Assembly: GCA_963681505.1 (NCBI GenBank)
Contig: OY811976.1
Location: 6,066,003 to 6,130,002, forward strand
Reading direction: 5' to 3'
Length of the DNA stretch: 64,000 bases
Origin: Eunapius fragilis
Taxonomy: Eukaryota > Porifera > Demospongiae > Spongillida > Spongillidae
Below are positions 12,951 through 28,772 of this stretch, piece by piece (the stretch's first letter is position 1; every line of letters starts with the position of its first letter). The notes beneath the pieces are model-generated. The model was not told the DNA's origin. It worked only from the letters and a program-made list of their open reading frames with translations, and did no database searches. The translations under genes were made by a program, and so were the position numbers.

Positions 12951-13318
12951 GGTCATTGATTAGCTGCATGTTGAATAACAGCCTTTGCCAGCACACAGCC
13001 AGCTATTTGCCCTGTCTTATGACCACAGAATATGTGATCCATGCAGGGTCATTGATTAGCTGCATGTTGAATAACAGCCTTTGCCAGCACACAGCCAGCT
13101 ATTTGCCCTGTCTTATGACCACAGAATATGTGATCCATGCAGGGTCATTGATTAGCTGCATGTTGAATAACAGCCTTTGCCAGCATATAGCCAGCTATTT
13201 GCCCTGTCTTATGACCACAGAATATGTGATCCATGCAGGGTCATTGATTAGCTGCATGTTGAATAACAGCCTTTGCCAGCACACAGCCAGCTATTTGCCC
13301 TGTTTTATGACCACATAG
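12951..13318. repeat. 96-bp tandem repeat, 3.8 copies
   Basis: GGTCATTGATTAGCTGCATG begins at 12951, 13047, 13143 and 13239, an exact 96-bp period with almost no divergence. Because 96 is a multiple of three the plus strand stays open for 120 codons; I treat that ORF as incidental. It lies on the 3' side of the Helitron gene. Confidence 0.9.
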
Positions 13319-13464
13319 TTTGATCACAAGAAGTACTGGCCCATGTTGTGGACAAAGACATCATGATGGCACACATCAATGTGTTGTGATCATTTGACCA
13401 AACCAGCCTATGATTGGGTATCTAGCTAACCCATCATACCTGTGGCACTCCAAATCCAGTGAAA

Positions 13465-16400
13465 CTAATCATCACTGCATTGAGATGTAATTACATCAAA
13501 ATGGTCATTATTAGTCCATACGATATACAATGACTTTTGTTGCACATCATCAATTAAAGCACTGTCAAGAACTATTGGGAAAATTGTCATCCAATGCATA
13601 GAAGTAGGGTTATAGGAATAAATGTTGCATTTCATCAAGTGAGCAAATGCATACATTTCTGTTTCAGTACCCCAACCAACTGTATCCATGTCTGAGGCAA
13701 TAATGTAGTGTTGTACATTACCATCTACATTAACATTGTGACATGATTCTAGTAAAGGTGCTATGTTTAGCATGTGTGCAACAATTGCCATTCGTACCGC
13801 AAAATGTTGGTCTTGTGAGCCAGTTAGGATGTATGAAAAACATCTGAAGAGGCAGTTCCCATCACCTATTGCCTTCACCAAGGTTCTGAGGTTAGGACGT
13901 TTCAAGACAACATTTGGACCACCAGGCTCAACAAACTGACATGCACGGGTATATACAAGGTTAAGTTCTCTGCATTTTTCCCGTTGCCACTGTTCATCAG
14001 TCTGATAATACCTGTAACTTGGCCTGGCACTCTGAGGTTCAGCATGTGGAACTGTTACATCACCTTCAGTAATTTCTATAACATCAGGATTAGATATTGA
14101 ATGGGCTTTGGATGACCCCAAGCCGAGAGTCTTTTGTTTTTTTCTACCTTTGCTATGTGGAACAGAGGATGGCCTCTTGAGATGAGGTGTTACAGACCCA
14201 CTTTCACCCTCCAATGGAAAAGCACTCAACTTGTGTTTGGTGGGTTTGGACTCGTCATTGGAGAGTGTGATCGGAGGAAGGTCAGGTTTGAACTGATGCC
14301 TAAGCCTGTTTACTTCTAGAACACATTCAGTACTGACCTTGATAGATCTAGGATCAAATGCTAGCAAGTGTAATCCAGCCAGTGTTCTAACCCTAGAGAT
14401 GGCTACATATGCCATTCCTGTTGCAAACACACTGCTGGAAAGGTCGACTATAGCACAATCTAACGACAACCCTTGACACTTGTGTATTGTTACAGCAAAT
14501 GCCAGTATCAAGGGAAATTGTTTTCTTTGCACATAGAACCGACGCAGAATTTGGAATTTGCTACGAATGCGTTCAATCTTAAACTGCAAATTAGGAGTGT
14601 GATCAAATGTGACCTGAATGTACTCCTTGGTGATTGCAGCTACAGTACCAAGTGCACCATTCACTAACCCCTGAGCAGTGTCTAGATTGCGTCTTAGCAT
14701 GACCCTAGCCCCTACAGCTAGTTTTAATTCTGCCTCCAAACCAGCAGTTGTGTTACAATCTTTATTTAGCTTTTCTAGTTCAGATGCTGCCCTCTTGGTC
14801 CACTTTACTGTCCCTGCTGTCTCATCAAATTCATCTATACAGGGTATCTTTACATCCTCTGAACTCACTTTAGAGAGCATGTCTATGTTAAATTGGTCAC
14901 ATGACTTTCTTGTAGCAAATAGGCACACCGGAGACATACCCTGACCTAAAAGTTCTTGGAACTTTTCAACAGCTGTGCATGTAATAACAGCTTTGCGCAA
15001 CTGAGCAAATGTTTTATCTGAAATACAATTAACCCTGACCTCATTTAACAAGTGACCAAATTCAGGGTCCCGTTTTTGTCGCTCATTAATGGTCAGTTCA
15101 TCATATACTACAGTTTCTCTCCAGATGTTCACTGATGTCATGCAGCCTAGCCTTGCGGCAATTACTTTGTTGCAAATATTCTGGAACACCATTGAGCCAT
15201 TCACTGGAGGGAGCTGTAATATGTCCCCAACGAACAGGACATTCATTGCCCCAAACCATTGGTCACTTCCAAACACTTCTTCAAGTCTGAGGTGTACATA
15301 AGCTAAGCAGAGACTGCTAAGCATGCTGACCTCATCAATAATGATTAGCTTAAGATGTCTGAAAGCATTTCTCATCACTTTCAAAGTTTCTTTTGGAAGT
15401 GGCCAATAGCTTGATGTTTTAGAATCATGTTCTATTGGCAATTGGAATAGCCTGTGAACGGTGACACCATCTATATTAAATGCTGCCAGCCCAGTTGGTG
15501 CCGCTAGTGCACACCGTACAGAGTCTTTGTTATCCTTCCACAATTCATTTACCATAGCCCTGATGGTATGAATTAGGAAAGATTTACCTGTTCCACCAAC
15601 CCCGCTTATGAACATGCACAGGGGGCTATTTTTAGTACAAGAACATTCACCACTTTCATGACGCTTTTGGTGAGAAAGATGGTCACTGACACTGTTGAAG
15701 ACTCGTAGCTGATCTGCATTGAGCTTTGCAACACGTTCTTCAACTGTCTCTGTCCCTGATTTACACTCGTTGAGATGGAACAAATCTTCCATTGCTGACT
15801 TTGCCTCGCCATGGAAGAAGGCATCTTCCTCGGCAGGAGGTGCTGGTGCATCTTGCTCTTGCCTTGCCTCATTTATCTTTTTTACAGCTGTCTGTGCTTT
15901 AAGTATTGCCTGTAATTTATCATGGTGCTCTGAGAGATCAGCATTATCACCAATGAGGCGATTAAAAGCTACCTCAGCTGTTTCACCATCTGCTATTAGA
16001 CTACTCTCGTCTCGAAACGGGATGAATAGCAGCATGAGAGAGTAGTAATAGTCCTCCCTTTGATTTTCAGTTGAGGGGTCAAACAGTTTGTGGTTTGGCA
16101 GGACAGGTTTCTGTAATTTCTGGTATACTCTGGAACCATTTTCATTAGTCCCACGGTATGCATACCACTTTATGAAGTCATACAGGCACACATCTTCCAG
16201 CTCTACAGGCCTAGTAGGGTAAAATATGTCCACCACATTACCCTCTAAGATATCAGTGGAACCTGGATTGTTCTTTTCTATTTGAACAAGCTGGGCATGA
16301 CTCTTAAGCCTTCGCTTACGCTTATGTGGCATTGCCACATCAACCCATTTGACAGTCACAGATTTTTCAGTGAGATGGTCACCAAGCAGTAGGTCACTGG

Positions 16401-19400
16401 CCTCATAGAGGCCGCACTCTCTGGAACGCAAGGACCTTACCCCAAACGACCACAGCTTGCTATAAATGCTACTGTTAGCATTAACCTCCTGCCACACATC
16501 CTGCATGCCACTTTTCTCAGCCTTGGTTACATAACCTGTGACATAGTGAGCTAGAGTCAATGAAGATTCAGCTGTGAACTGGATATCCATGTTGGCCCTC
16601 CACAAAAGAAGCAACAGTGGATTATAGTCATTGACTCGACACTCATCTGCTGAACGTGGAAGATTGTATATCTTTTTCCTCGACTTAAGGCATTCCTCTA
16701 CAGAGTTTAGCACTGCACTCTCGGTACAGTCACGAGGAAAGCCAAATCTGCATGTGGTAATAAAAGCACTTTTAAGCTTTCTCCTGCGTTTGCAATAGTC
16801 TGTACACTTATGCATTTGGTACTTCGTGACTAATGCATGGAGTTCAGGATTCAGAATTGCATCAGGGATTTTGCAGGTGATGCGTTCTTGGATCCATGCA
16901 AGAACCTCTGTTGGGTCACTCTTTCCAATCACGGGTGCACCTTGAATCCACAATAATACATGATAATGTGGGGCTCCCCGCATCTGATATTCCTTCTTGA
17001 AATAGAAGTGTTCAACTATTCCAAGCACAGACCCTTTCAATATAACAGTATTAAAAAGATCGTGAAAATTTTGTGAAAATTTTCTGGAGACAGAAACTGC
17101 ATCTTCGGTGCAAAGCTTAGATATGGGACAGCTAGCAGGTTGGTCATTGACCTTCCTGAGGTACCTAGCAATGTGCTCTGAGTCGTACTCTGCACAGCTG
17201 AAAGTAAGGAACACTGAAGGTGACCCATATTCTCTAAGCATGCATTTCAGCTCACTACTTTTATGAAACCAGTACTGTTTAGTACCACGAACGGACTGAA
17301 ATATTGTGGAAAGATTTGCCTCAACATTTTCATCAGATTTCGACACTCTAGCAAGGAATTCATGCACAGGCATTTTGCCTTTACTTGTACTCTTCAGAAC
17401 ATTGTAAATGCCTGCAGAAATTTGCCTCATTTCCTGCTGCCACAATAAGAAGAAAACATATTGTGGATCTTTTCGAAACCTGGAATCTTTGTTCAGTAGC
17501 CTAGACTTGGCATACTCTGATGCTGACACAGGCTTATCTCGAGGGTGAAATTCACCAAACTGTCCTGTGGGGAAAAGTGTTGGAAAACACATCACATCGA
17601 GATGTTTCTGTCTGCTTTGGATTGGATCATCTTTGACATTCAGCATCTTGTACTGTTCAACGTCCATCAATGCTGACCCTTGTTGATCCAGTGATCGAAT
17701 CGTATATGACTGTAATGCAGCTATGTCATCAACAGAGGCCTTTTCTAACATTCTGCTAGAGGCCTTGTCAACCACCTCTACCACCTTCTTTGCTGCATCA
17801 TCTAAAGCTTGATCATCCAGATTTTTATACAGCCAGTTTATTTCCTTTAGTTTATGTATGGCTAACTTTAAGGCATTTACATCTACTAATGTCTGCCAGA
17901 CAACCTTATTTTTAGTTGGAACACCATTCAAAATTATGAACAGCTCTGGGTCAGGCAAAGTCACTATGTCAGTTTCACTGACATGGACCTCCGATAGGGT
18001 CTCCCATGTTTTGTTTAGTGGTAAGGGCAGAAAGAACATAGTACCTTTACAGGCTTGGAGGGCATTATAGGCTGGCACTTTACCAGAATATGTACCCAAT
18101 CTCACTATTGTCTGAAAAGCTTTTGCTCTCTGAATTAACTGCTTACTGAGAGCATCAAGTGACTTTAGCTCATCGGGAACAGGTTCAGTGACAAGCCCAT
18201 TAAGAACACATCGTGCAGGCATAGTGTTCTTATTAAGATACGGCAGGCAATACTTACAAATGTAAAGTTTTTGGGTACCACTATTTTGCAGGATGTGAGC
18301 TTTCAATGTCAACCATGCAGCTGTTTGGTATTTGCTGAGGTTACTGAAGTCAACACAAGACACAGCTGTACGTCGACATAAACGCTCACAGCAACAACAG
18401 GGAAACTCTGCATCATCATTGAATTTGGACTGCAGTTCAGCGATGAGTTCAGCATGTGTAACAAGCAGGTGTCTTTCAATGCAACCAAGACCAGGCAATG
18501 AATGGTCTTCACTGACTATGGGATGCTCTGCACCTTCCTCACTGAACAACTCGGTTAAGTTATCCTTCAAGCCCAGGTACTCTATTAGTTCATCAACACT
18601 CCCACTAGAAAGCATTGAATCAATAGCTTTAATGGCCATGTGTTTTTTGTTGACAGAATAAAGTTTCCAAAGGAAGCCCCTTAGCACAGGATAATGAGGT
18701 GCAGCTGCCCTTATTACCCTCAGTGGACTGGAGCATGTTGGGAACTCACAGGAAATGGGGTGCCCACGCCACTCACTAAAGCGCAAGTCTGATTGCACAG
18801 TGCTATCATGATGCACATAACCACACCCTGAATCAAGACTGTCAAGGCCAGCTCGAACATCTTCTGTGCATTGTTGAAATAGCACCTTTGTCCCCAATAC
18901 AATGTTTATTTCATGTTTAGTGAGCAGCCGACATTCTTTTGTACATTTCCATTTCAGTGGACGCATACTGACAAAATGCCTGTCGCCTACCTCCTCTGCC
19001 ACTACACACCTACCATTCAGGTCTACTGGTATAGCACCAAGCTGCCTTGTGTGGTTGTAAGAGGTGTCATAGAAGAAAGGCTCTGAATTAGCAGTATGGT
19101 ACCTTGCCCCACCTAGAATGTCGCTATCAGCTAATTTTATTGCATTAATAGCCCGAACATCATGTAGAAATTCACCTGCTATTTTTCTACGCATGTTCAG
19201 TGCTTTGTTAAGCAACGCACCTGTACTAACCTCACTAACAGCTGCATGTGCAGATCTAGTACAAACCTTTTGTGCTAACCATGGGTGGGTTTTGCAAAAG
19301 GCATCATTTAACTCATCTAACAATGTACTATTCCTTAGAATAGCCTTTTCAAGGCCACCTTTATACTCCCTTAGTACAGTATGGTTTGGTTCATACAGGG

Positions 19401-20196
19401 ACTGGCTACAGTGGTAAACAAAATAAATAGTAAAATTATCAGCAGTTATACATTACATAATTACAATAGTTATGTGTTAAAAACACACGCACTAAAGGTA
19501 CGTACAAATGTAGTAAGAGTAGGTAGCTACTGGTACAAGCACAAGTACGACATACCTTTGAGTGACCTTAACTCTTTTCGCCAAGCAAGCACGTTCGGTA
19601 CTCTGCCAATATCGTTGTCTTTTAGCAGCCCTTTCCTTTTCAGGCCCCGCTCGATACCTGGCGCATCGAGAGGTCCGTTTCTTTTCAGGCTCTGCTCGAT
19701 ACATCTCACGTTCAGAGGCCCGTTTCTTTTCAGGCTCTGCTCGATACTTCTCACGTTCAGAGGCCCGTTTCTTTTCAGGCTCTGCTCGATACTTCGCACG
19801 TTCAGAGGCCCGTTTCTTTTCAGGCTCTGCTCGATACTTCTCACGTTCAGAGGCCCGTTTCTTTTCAGGCTCTGCTCGATACTTCTCACGTTCAGAGGCC
19901 CGTTTCTTTTCAGGCTCTGCTCGATAGTTCACACGTTCAGAGGCCCGTTCCTTTTCAGGCTCTGCTCGATACCTTGCGTTTCGAGAGGCTCGTTTCTTTT
20001 CAGGCTCTGCTCGATAGTTCTCACGTTGAGAGGCCCGTTCCTTTTCAGGCTCTGCTCGATACCTTGCGTTTCGAGAGGCCCGTTTCTTTTCAGGCTCTGC
20101 TTTGTAGCTCGCTCGGGCAGAATCTAATACGTCATCTCGAGTTTTGAGGTACTTTGCTCGTCGTTTGGCTTTCTTCTTTTCCTGACGTGAAGGCAT
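13465..20196 (-). CDS. Helitron transposase: Rep + Pif1-type helicase + OTU protease, two exons
   Basis: Exon 1 is 19556-20196 and exon 2 is 13465-19405. A 150-bp intron (donor GTATG, acceptor CTGTAG) joins them in phase to a 2,193-residue protein. In order it has: 15-residue RAEPEKKRASEREKY-type repeats (about residues 30-190); a cysteine-rich DUF6570-like region (CKYCLPYL, about 595); the Rep HUH motif in GAPHYHVLLWIQG (about 1026); the Rep tyrosines in HYVTGYVTK (about 1167 and 1171); Walker A GVGGTGKS (about 1482); Walker B IIIDEVSM (about 1568); and helicase motifs FVGDILQLPPV and TIHKCQGLSLD. An OTU cysteine protease ends the protein (GDGNCLFRCF, Cys about 2064; NDHFDV, His about 2181). 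No stop or frameshift breaks it, so it could be active. It acts in the nucleus in rolling-circle transposition; the role of the OTU part is not known. Confidence 0.9.
19630..20105 (-). repeat. 45-bp coding tandem repeat in Helitron exon 1
   Basis: About ten to eleven units encode RAEPEKKRASEREKY and variants. The high charge and regular spacing suggest an alpha-helical, basic, possibly nucleic-acid-binding N-terminal extension. Units differ by few bases, so the array is recent or homogenised. Confidence 0.9.
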
Positions 20197-20864
20197 TCTG
20201 AGAAAAACAACTTCACTAAGTTACAAAGACCGTCAAACCAACAACGATCGAAGCACAAGAATGATTATAGTACGCACGTGCACGTTATTAAAAACATGTA
20301 GTGCAAGACCGGATACATGCCACAGTTAATTACCACTATGTGTAGTGCCCAGACCGTACACATTCGATTACATCTGATGTATACTACTAGTACTTCGTAT
20401 AAAGAGCGAAGTATGACCTATCCGAGTCGTGTCAGTGCAGTAAGCTTAACTATACGTGATTTGCTAACACAACCACCGATATATGTCATGTAGCCTCGAG
20501 ACGTTTTGACCACAGAAGCGAAAATGCCAACGAATTCTGAAGCCATTGGTGTGATTTTCATTTCTTAAAAGTGTTCCTATCCCGAGTTATGCGTGGTCAA
20601 GAACAAGAACAAGAAGAAGAAGAAGAAGAACGAGAAATACGTGGGACTGGGTACGAGTTTCAAAAATTGTTTTGTTCTCTACAACCCCGCGGTTTTGTGA
20701 CATCAAACAAACACGAAACTGCTTGTTGTTGCCTTCTTGTACGACGACGACAACAAGGTAAGCCATCCGCTCGTCGGGAGTCTTGTTAGAAGCGGGTCGC
20801 GTTTTTTTAATGACATTCATAATCGGGGTCAAATCCTATATGAGAGTTACTAACGTAACTCTCG

Positions 20865-20865
20865 A
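20865..20865 (-). other. Predicted 5' terminus of the Helitron
   Basis: On the minus strand the element starts TCGAGAGTTACG, preceded by A. The second copy at 45293 begins with the same TC and is also preceded by A, as expected for A^T insertion. A palindrome GAGAGTTAC-GTTA-GTAACTCTC follows at once. The 3' end of this copy was not located. Confidence 0.65.
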
Positions 20866-22355
20866 TTAAGTTTGTACTAAATTGCCATTAGTAAAAATCG
20901 TTGAAAGATGTAATTATGAATCATGACATACGACTTCTATAAAGAGAAATGTGGTTGAATTATATTCCTTCTCTCCTGTTCCAGCACTGGGGCTACTCCC
21001 GTTTCAGCGCTAATTCTACTACATTGGTGTTTGAATACGTGAGAGATGATGATGGTCGCGTTCATGACACTCTTGTGCTCACCAAGTGAACAGCTTCGAC
21101 ATGTCTATAAGTGTACCGCGCTGCACTGCACTTTTAGTGTATTGTATGCTTAGTAATGCTTGCAAGTATGATTATTCGCGTTTAAACTATGTGATTGCTT
21201 ATTAAAATTCCTCTTCCGTATCTTCAGCATTTCAATCGAACTGAATTATTTACCGATATTTTGATTGGATCTGTAGATTATCTAGTACACACCAACATAT
21301 ACTAACTCATACTCCATTGGTGCTGTGACGTACCCATACTCAATTACTTATGGTGGGTTCTGCAAAGTTGTTCTGTTGCTTATGACATTCGAAGCACCAA
21401 TCAAAATTACGTCACAGCATCGATTTCATTAGCTCGCTCTCACATTAATGTCTATTACGCGCGAAGTAACTGACAAAACGTTAAATTAATCGCTGATGGA
21501 TTTAACATTAAAATTCGATCCTCGTAATGCTAACGTGTTTGGTTGGTTTAATCTACAGACCGGCTGTAATGTAACCAGGCCGGCTGTAAAAAACAAAGGA
21601 GGACACATGAAGTATAGATATAAAACAATAAACATGACGGTGCAAAAACTTAAGAATACATGTACAATGGTGTATACTATGGTGTATATTTCAAATATAC
21701 GCAGGAGAATACACTACCTGCGCACGTATAGAACCAGATCAGAATACGCAGTCGCGTATACGCGTGTCACGTGCGAATGTGGTATCTTATCAAGGCTTGT
21801 GGTTTTACCGCATCAGTGCCCGTATTCTATCGCGATATTATCCACCCACTGCCCCTTCTCCCCCTTCCCCCCGCTGTTTGCGGCTGGAAACTAGGTTTAT
21901 AATTAGAACATTACGGTACGTGACCAAATCTGAAAAGGAAACCTCCACCTCATTAAGAATGGCATTTGTTCCAACGTTGTCGGTACCCTTAAAGTATGCT
22001 TAAATGCATCAGTGGATATCGCTGCTTTTCTGTATGATATACTCAATCGTTCTATGATAATTAATTGTAATTCTGCAAATTAAGAAGACATGGTCGTTGG
22101 AAAGCCTGGCAGAAATAGCTCGCTTCTCTGTGTTAAAATAAAGAAGCAGTGTCATGCAGACTGGTCTCTAACCATTCAAGCACCCCACCATGACAACTCC
22201 TCTAGCTCCCGCGGTTCTAGCAATACATACTTGACTTAAACTTTAATGCATAGAAGTCTCGATTTTAATACTGAGATACAAGAATGATTCACAAACCATC
22301 ACTGGATTAGTTCTACACACAACTACAATGCACACAGACACATACACGAATGTTC
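20866..22355. other. Gene-free stretch between Helitron and actin
   Basis: No gene recognised. A weak inverted pair (TGGTGCTGTGACGTA near 21316 and TTACGTCACAGC near 21408) may be a decayed foldback. ATTAAA on the minus strand near 22240 could serve as the actin polyadenylation signal. Confidence 0.4.
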
Positions 22356-23656
<1,301 letters not shown>

Positions 23657-26600
23657 CTATTATAGTATATGATCGTACTATCTTATATTGCTGGGGGTGG
23701 GGCAAGGTTTATTTTTAAGAACTATTACGAAATATCGGTTCAATGCTTTGATTAATTCCATATTAGGCAATTCGGAGTGCTCGTCGCGAAGGAATGCTTT
23801 ACACAGCTGCCATGTATGATGACACAACAGGCTCGCAAATTCTGCATGACAGCTATTCTTAAATTGCACCTACTACCGATGCAAGCAGCACCATGGCTAA
23901 ATGACCTGATATGGAAGCGAGTTTGATGATCGACATGTAATTTACAGCGTAGCCAAACTGTGTATTTGCCCTAATTCTGGGTTTGCTGCTCAGACATACA
24001 TGGACACGAAATCATCAATTCATAGTGATTTGGCTATCTTACCTGTGTTCATTCACCCTTTGCAAGCAAATACCTTACTATTTGGACTTTCAAGCAGAAG
24101 GATGAGAAGCTGAAAAGCTATGGTATCCTAGATCTATAAATTAAAGACGACGATGGAGTTATCTCGCGCCAAGCAGCGTGTAGCTTTTTTAACAAACGAA
24201 TTTTGTGAAATTCACCCCACAGGTATCATTCTATATTAATAGTTAGATACTGGAACCGAGGGATCTACGTGATTTAGAATACCCGAGGGCCCTGGGCTGT
24301 AGCATCCTGAGCGTAACGAGGGCGCTACTAAGGGCCCGAGGGTGTTCTAAATTACGTAGATCCCGAAGGTGACAGTATCTAACTGATTAGCAACGCGTAT
24401 GTTTATGTTTATAGTCGTTTTAATTATCCATTATATTGCGCAAGCGCAGTTTTTGTATAGCAACGGGATCTTTTCGGAATGGATATACTGAGTGCCGACC
24501 TATTGGACGGGCATTTAGAGGACGCGATTAGGCTAACGAGGTTTCTACCGAGTTTAGATACCTGCAACTGACCAATCAGATTGCGCGAATGACTTCTGCT
24601 ATTGTCTAAAGCTGGCATGATGAACCTGCAGGAAAGCAGCTTATTAAGGAAACACGGGGGCTAGCGGGGACAATTGCCTCCGCACTTTTGCTTCAGGGGG
24701 CATTGCCCCCTCCCCTTCCCATTTCCTATTCCGCCCGCACCAACCCCCCCCCCCCCCCCCCCCCCCGCTTATAAATAATTTCCGGCTACGTGCCTGCAGC
24801 TGTATAAGGTGTTCTATATAGAACGCCGTATGTTGCAAAACTTTTCGCCAGGGAACGGGCCATGTAGTCAGCAATGAATAATATTTCAGCACCCTCTAAT
24901 GTGCACGTTACGTACATGTGTGTTTGTGCGTGTGTACATGTGCGCGTGTGTACTTAATAGTGTTTTACCATAATCCCCCTCCTCCCCTCTAAATAATATA
25001 ACATTGTTAAAGGGCATACATGCACATGTGCATATGAGATGCAAAACTACATGGTTACAACCATGAATGGACAAAATAATGTGACAGCATGGTAAACACC
25101 AGTACTACACAAGATCAGAGTACTTGTTGCCGTGAGTGCATGTACATGTGACACAGTACATACACAATTATCTTTTCATGGGTTTAGGTGGCAAGTAGTA
25201 GTTGTCCCTGTTTTGCTCCACTAGTTACACTCAAACACAAACAACATGAAGGCATATGAAACCTGTTAGCCCCGCGACATCATTAATGGACTTCCCACAC
25301 TGTTGCAAGACTTTATGAACTAAGGCAGGAGGCTAGCTGTCAATACCACCAGTTAACTCATGTTCAATGTTCCAAGTCAATGTTTCTTACCATCCATTAC
25401 AGGGGCGGATCCAGGAAATCCGGAAAGGGGGGGGGGGGGGGGGGGGGTCAAAGATCAAATTCATGAAGGGGCTGGGTGCAGGAGGGGGCGTGCCCCACCC
25501 GTGGTGGGGCCTGGGGCACAGCCCCCAGCCGCTTTTTTTAGTTTCCCATATATTTGGCATGAAAATTAAAGCACTTTTCACAATGATACTGCTCCTAAAC
25601 AACTTAATATTGACGGCATCAAGTATAACCTTTGGGCTGGCACTCTGAAAAAGGGTTTATTAACAAAAGCAAAAGCCTGCGTAGGTAACGACGAGAAAAC
25701 TCTTCAACCACCGCTTCTGGACACATCTGCATCAATGCCAAACCATTTAATCCAGGCTGTCATTACCCATAGTGCTTCGGAGTGATGTCTTCAGCAATTT
25801 TCACAGCAAAAAAAAACGCAAATCATATTTTGATTTCACAAGTGATCTGTTTTTTTTTTTTTTTCATATCTGTACCAAACTGATAACAGTTTGAATACAG
25901 ATATGAAAGAACAGATCATTTGTGGAATCAAAATATGATTTGCGCCCTTTTTTTTGCTGTCACGCTAATTGACTTTTCACACTTACAACTAGTTACTGCC
26001 AGAGTTAAATGTTTGGGAAGTAATCCTTGTCAACAAAACTTAGAGCCTTTGTAGGCGTATCAAGCTGTTTTGCTTTGACAGTTTCACTTTCCCATTTCAA
26101 TCACCATAAATCCAGCTCAGTATGTAATGCATGCCTTAGCTGATGGAAGGTCATCCTTTAAACCTCTTTGAAATGACATTTAGCTGAACAGAATTCAGAA
26201 GGCAGAAATTTTGCTAACTCTCCAACGATGCCTGCTGCTTCTTCTTCGCCCCTTAAATCGGGTACTTCCAAAGAAGACGTTATTGATAAGATCCTTTTCG
26301 TAAGACACTGACTTGGGCATAAGTCTTCATCATTGGGCAAATGACACAAATCCACGGGGACAAGTGTGTCTAGCTCTTCACATTGCTGTGGTTCCTGCTG
26401 CTCAGTAATTAATGCAACGCCTCACCGTGACCAACAGCTGATTCATTCAAATACACACGTGTACATTTATCGAGCGTTTTATATTATATGCCTAGCAGGC
26501 AGAAATTTAGTTTACTTAGATCTACCTGTTTCTAGAGAAAAAGGATCTGAGATCCATTGAATTGACGCGCTTACATCCTGTAGAACAGCTCGGCCTTTCG

Positions 26601-27180
26601 ATCGCTTTGTAAAATAACTGAATTTAATTAACCACGCATGTAATTGATTATTCATTACTTGGGGCCAAGGGGGGGTCTTTAGACCCCAAAGACCCCCCCC
26701 CCCCCCCCCCCCCCCTGAATCCGCCCCTGTCATTATCATCAACCACAACCAACTTAAAGTAGTTTCTTACTTTCCATACCTCTGTAGTGCCTGTCCCACA
26801 GGGCAAGGGGCTGACCACATGCATATCTAAAGCATGTGGACATTGACTATGACCTGATGAAATCCTTCCCCCTCGCCTTCCCTCCCTCCCTCCTCCCACC
26901 CATCCTCCCTCCCTCCTGCCCTTTCTCCATCCCTTCTCACTCCCTCTCATTCTCCCATCTCCCTCCCTCTCTCTTCCTACTCCCTCCCTCCCTCCTCCCT
27001 CCTCTCTCTGATACCTTTCTCTCTATATAAAGTATGTTCACCAACAGCACTGATAGGTCTGCATAAGGTCAGAGTACTGTATCTTGTTGCCATGGAAGTG
27101 AATGTAAGGGAGGTGGATGCTGACACATTCACACATAAACACCTGTGTGTGTGTGTGTCGTATGTATGTATGTATGTATG

Positions 27181-27211
<31 letters not shown>

Positions 27212-28741
27212 TGTATGTATGTATGTATGTATGTATGTATGTATGTATGTATGTATGTATGTATGTATGTATGTATGTATGTATGTATGTATGTATGTAT
27301 GTATGTATGTATGTATGTATGTATGTATGTATGTATGTATGTATGTATGTATGTATGTATGTATGTATGTATGTATGTATGTATGTATGTATGTATGTAT
27401 GTATGTATGTATGTATGTATGTATGTATGTATGTATGTATGTATGTATGTATGTATGTATGTATGTATGTATGTATGTATGTATGTATGTATGTATGTAT
27501 GTATGTATGTATGTATGTATGTATGTATGTATGTATGTATGTATGTATGTATGTATGTATGTATGTATGTATGTATGTATGTATGTATGTATGTATGTAT
27601 GTATGTATGTATGTATGTATGTATGTATGTATGTATGTATGTATGTATGTATGTATGTATGTATGTATGTATGTATGTATGTATGTATGTATGTATGTAT
27701 GTATGTATGTATGTATGTATGTATGTATGTATGTATGTATGTATGTATGTATGTATGTATGTATGTATGTATGTATGTATGTATGTATGTATGTATGTAT
27801 GTATGTATGTATGTATGTATGTATGTATGTATGTATGTATGTATGTATGTATGTATGTATGTATGTATGTATGTATGTATGTATGTATGTATGTATGTAT
27901 GTATGTATGTATGTATGTATGTATGTATGTATGTATGTATGTATGTATGTATGTATGTATGTATGTATGTATGTATGTATGTATGTATGTATGTATGTAT
28001 GTATGTATGTATGTATGTATGTATGTATGTATGTATGTATGTATGTATGTATGTATGTATGTATGTATGTATGTATGTATGTATGTATGTATGTATGTAT
28101 GTATGTATGTATGTATGTATGTATGTATGTATGTATGTATGTATGTATGTATGTATGTATGTATGTATGTATGTATGTATGTATGTATGTATGTATGTAT
28201 GTATGTATGTATGTATGTATGTATGTATGTATGTATGTATGTATGTATGTATGTATGTATGTATGTATGTATGTATGTATGTATGTATGTATGTATGTAT
28301 GTATGTATGTATGTATGTATGTATGTATGTATGTATGTATGTATGTATGTATGTATGTATGTATGTATGTATGTATGTATGTATGTATGTATGTATGTAT
28401 GTATGTATGTATGTATGTATGTATGTATGTATGTATGTATGTATGTATGTATGTATGTATGTATGTATGTATGTATGTATGTATGTATGTATGTATGTAT
28501 GTATGTATGTATGTATGTATGTATGTATGTATGTATGTATGTATGTATGTATGTATGTATGTATGTATGTATGTATGTATGTATGTATGTATGTATGTAT
28601 GTATGTATGTATGTATGTATGTATGTATGTATGTATGTATGTATGTATGTATGTATGTATGTATGTATGTATGTATGTATGTATGTATGTATGTATGTAT
28701 GTATGTATGTATGTATGTATGTATGTATGTATGTATGTATG

Positions 28742-28772
<31 letters not shown>
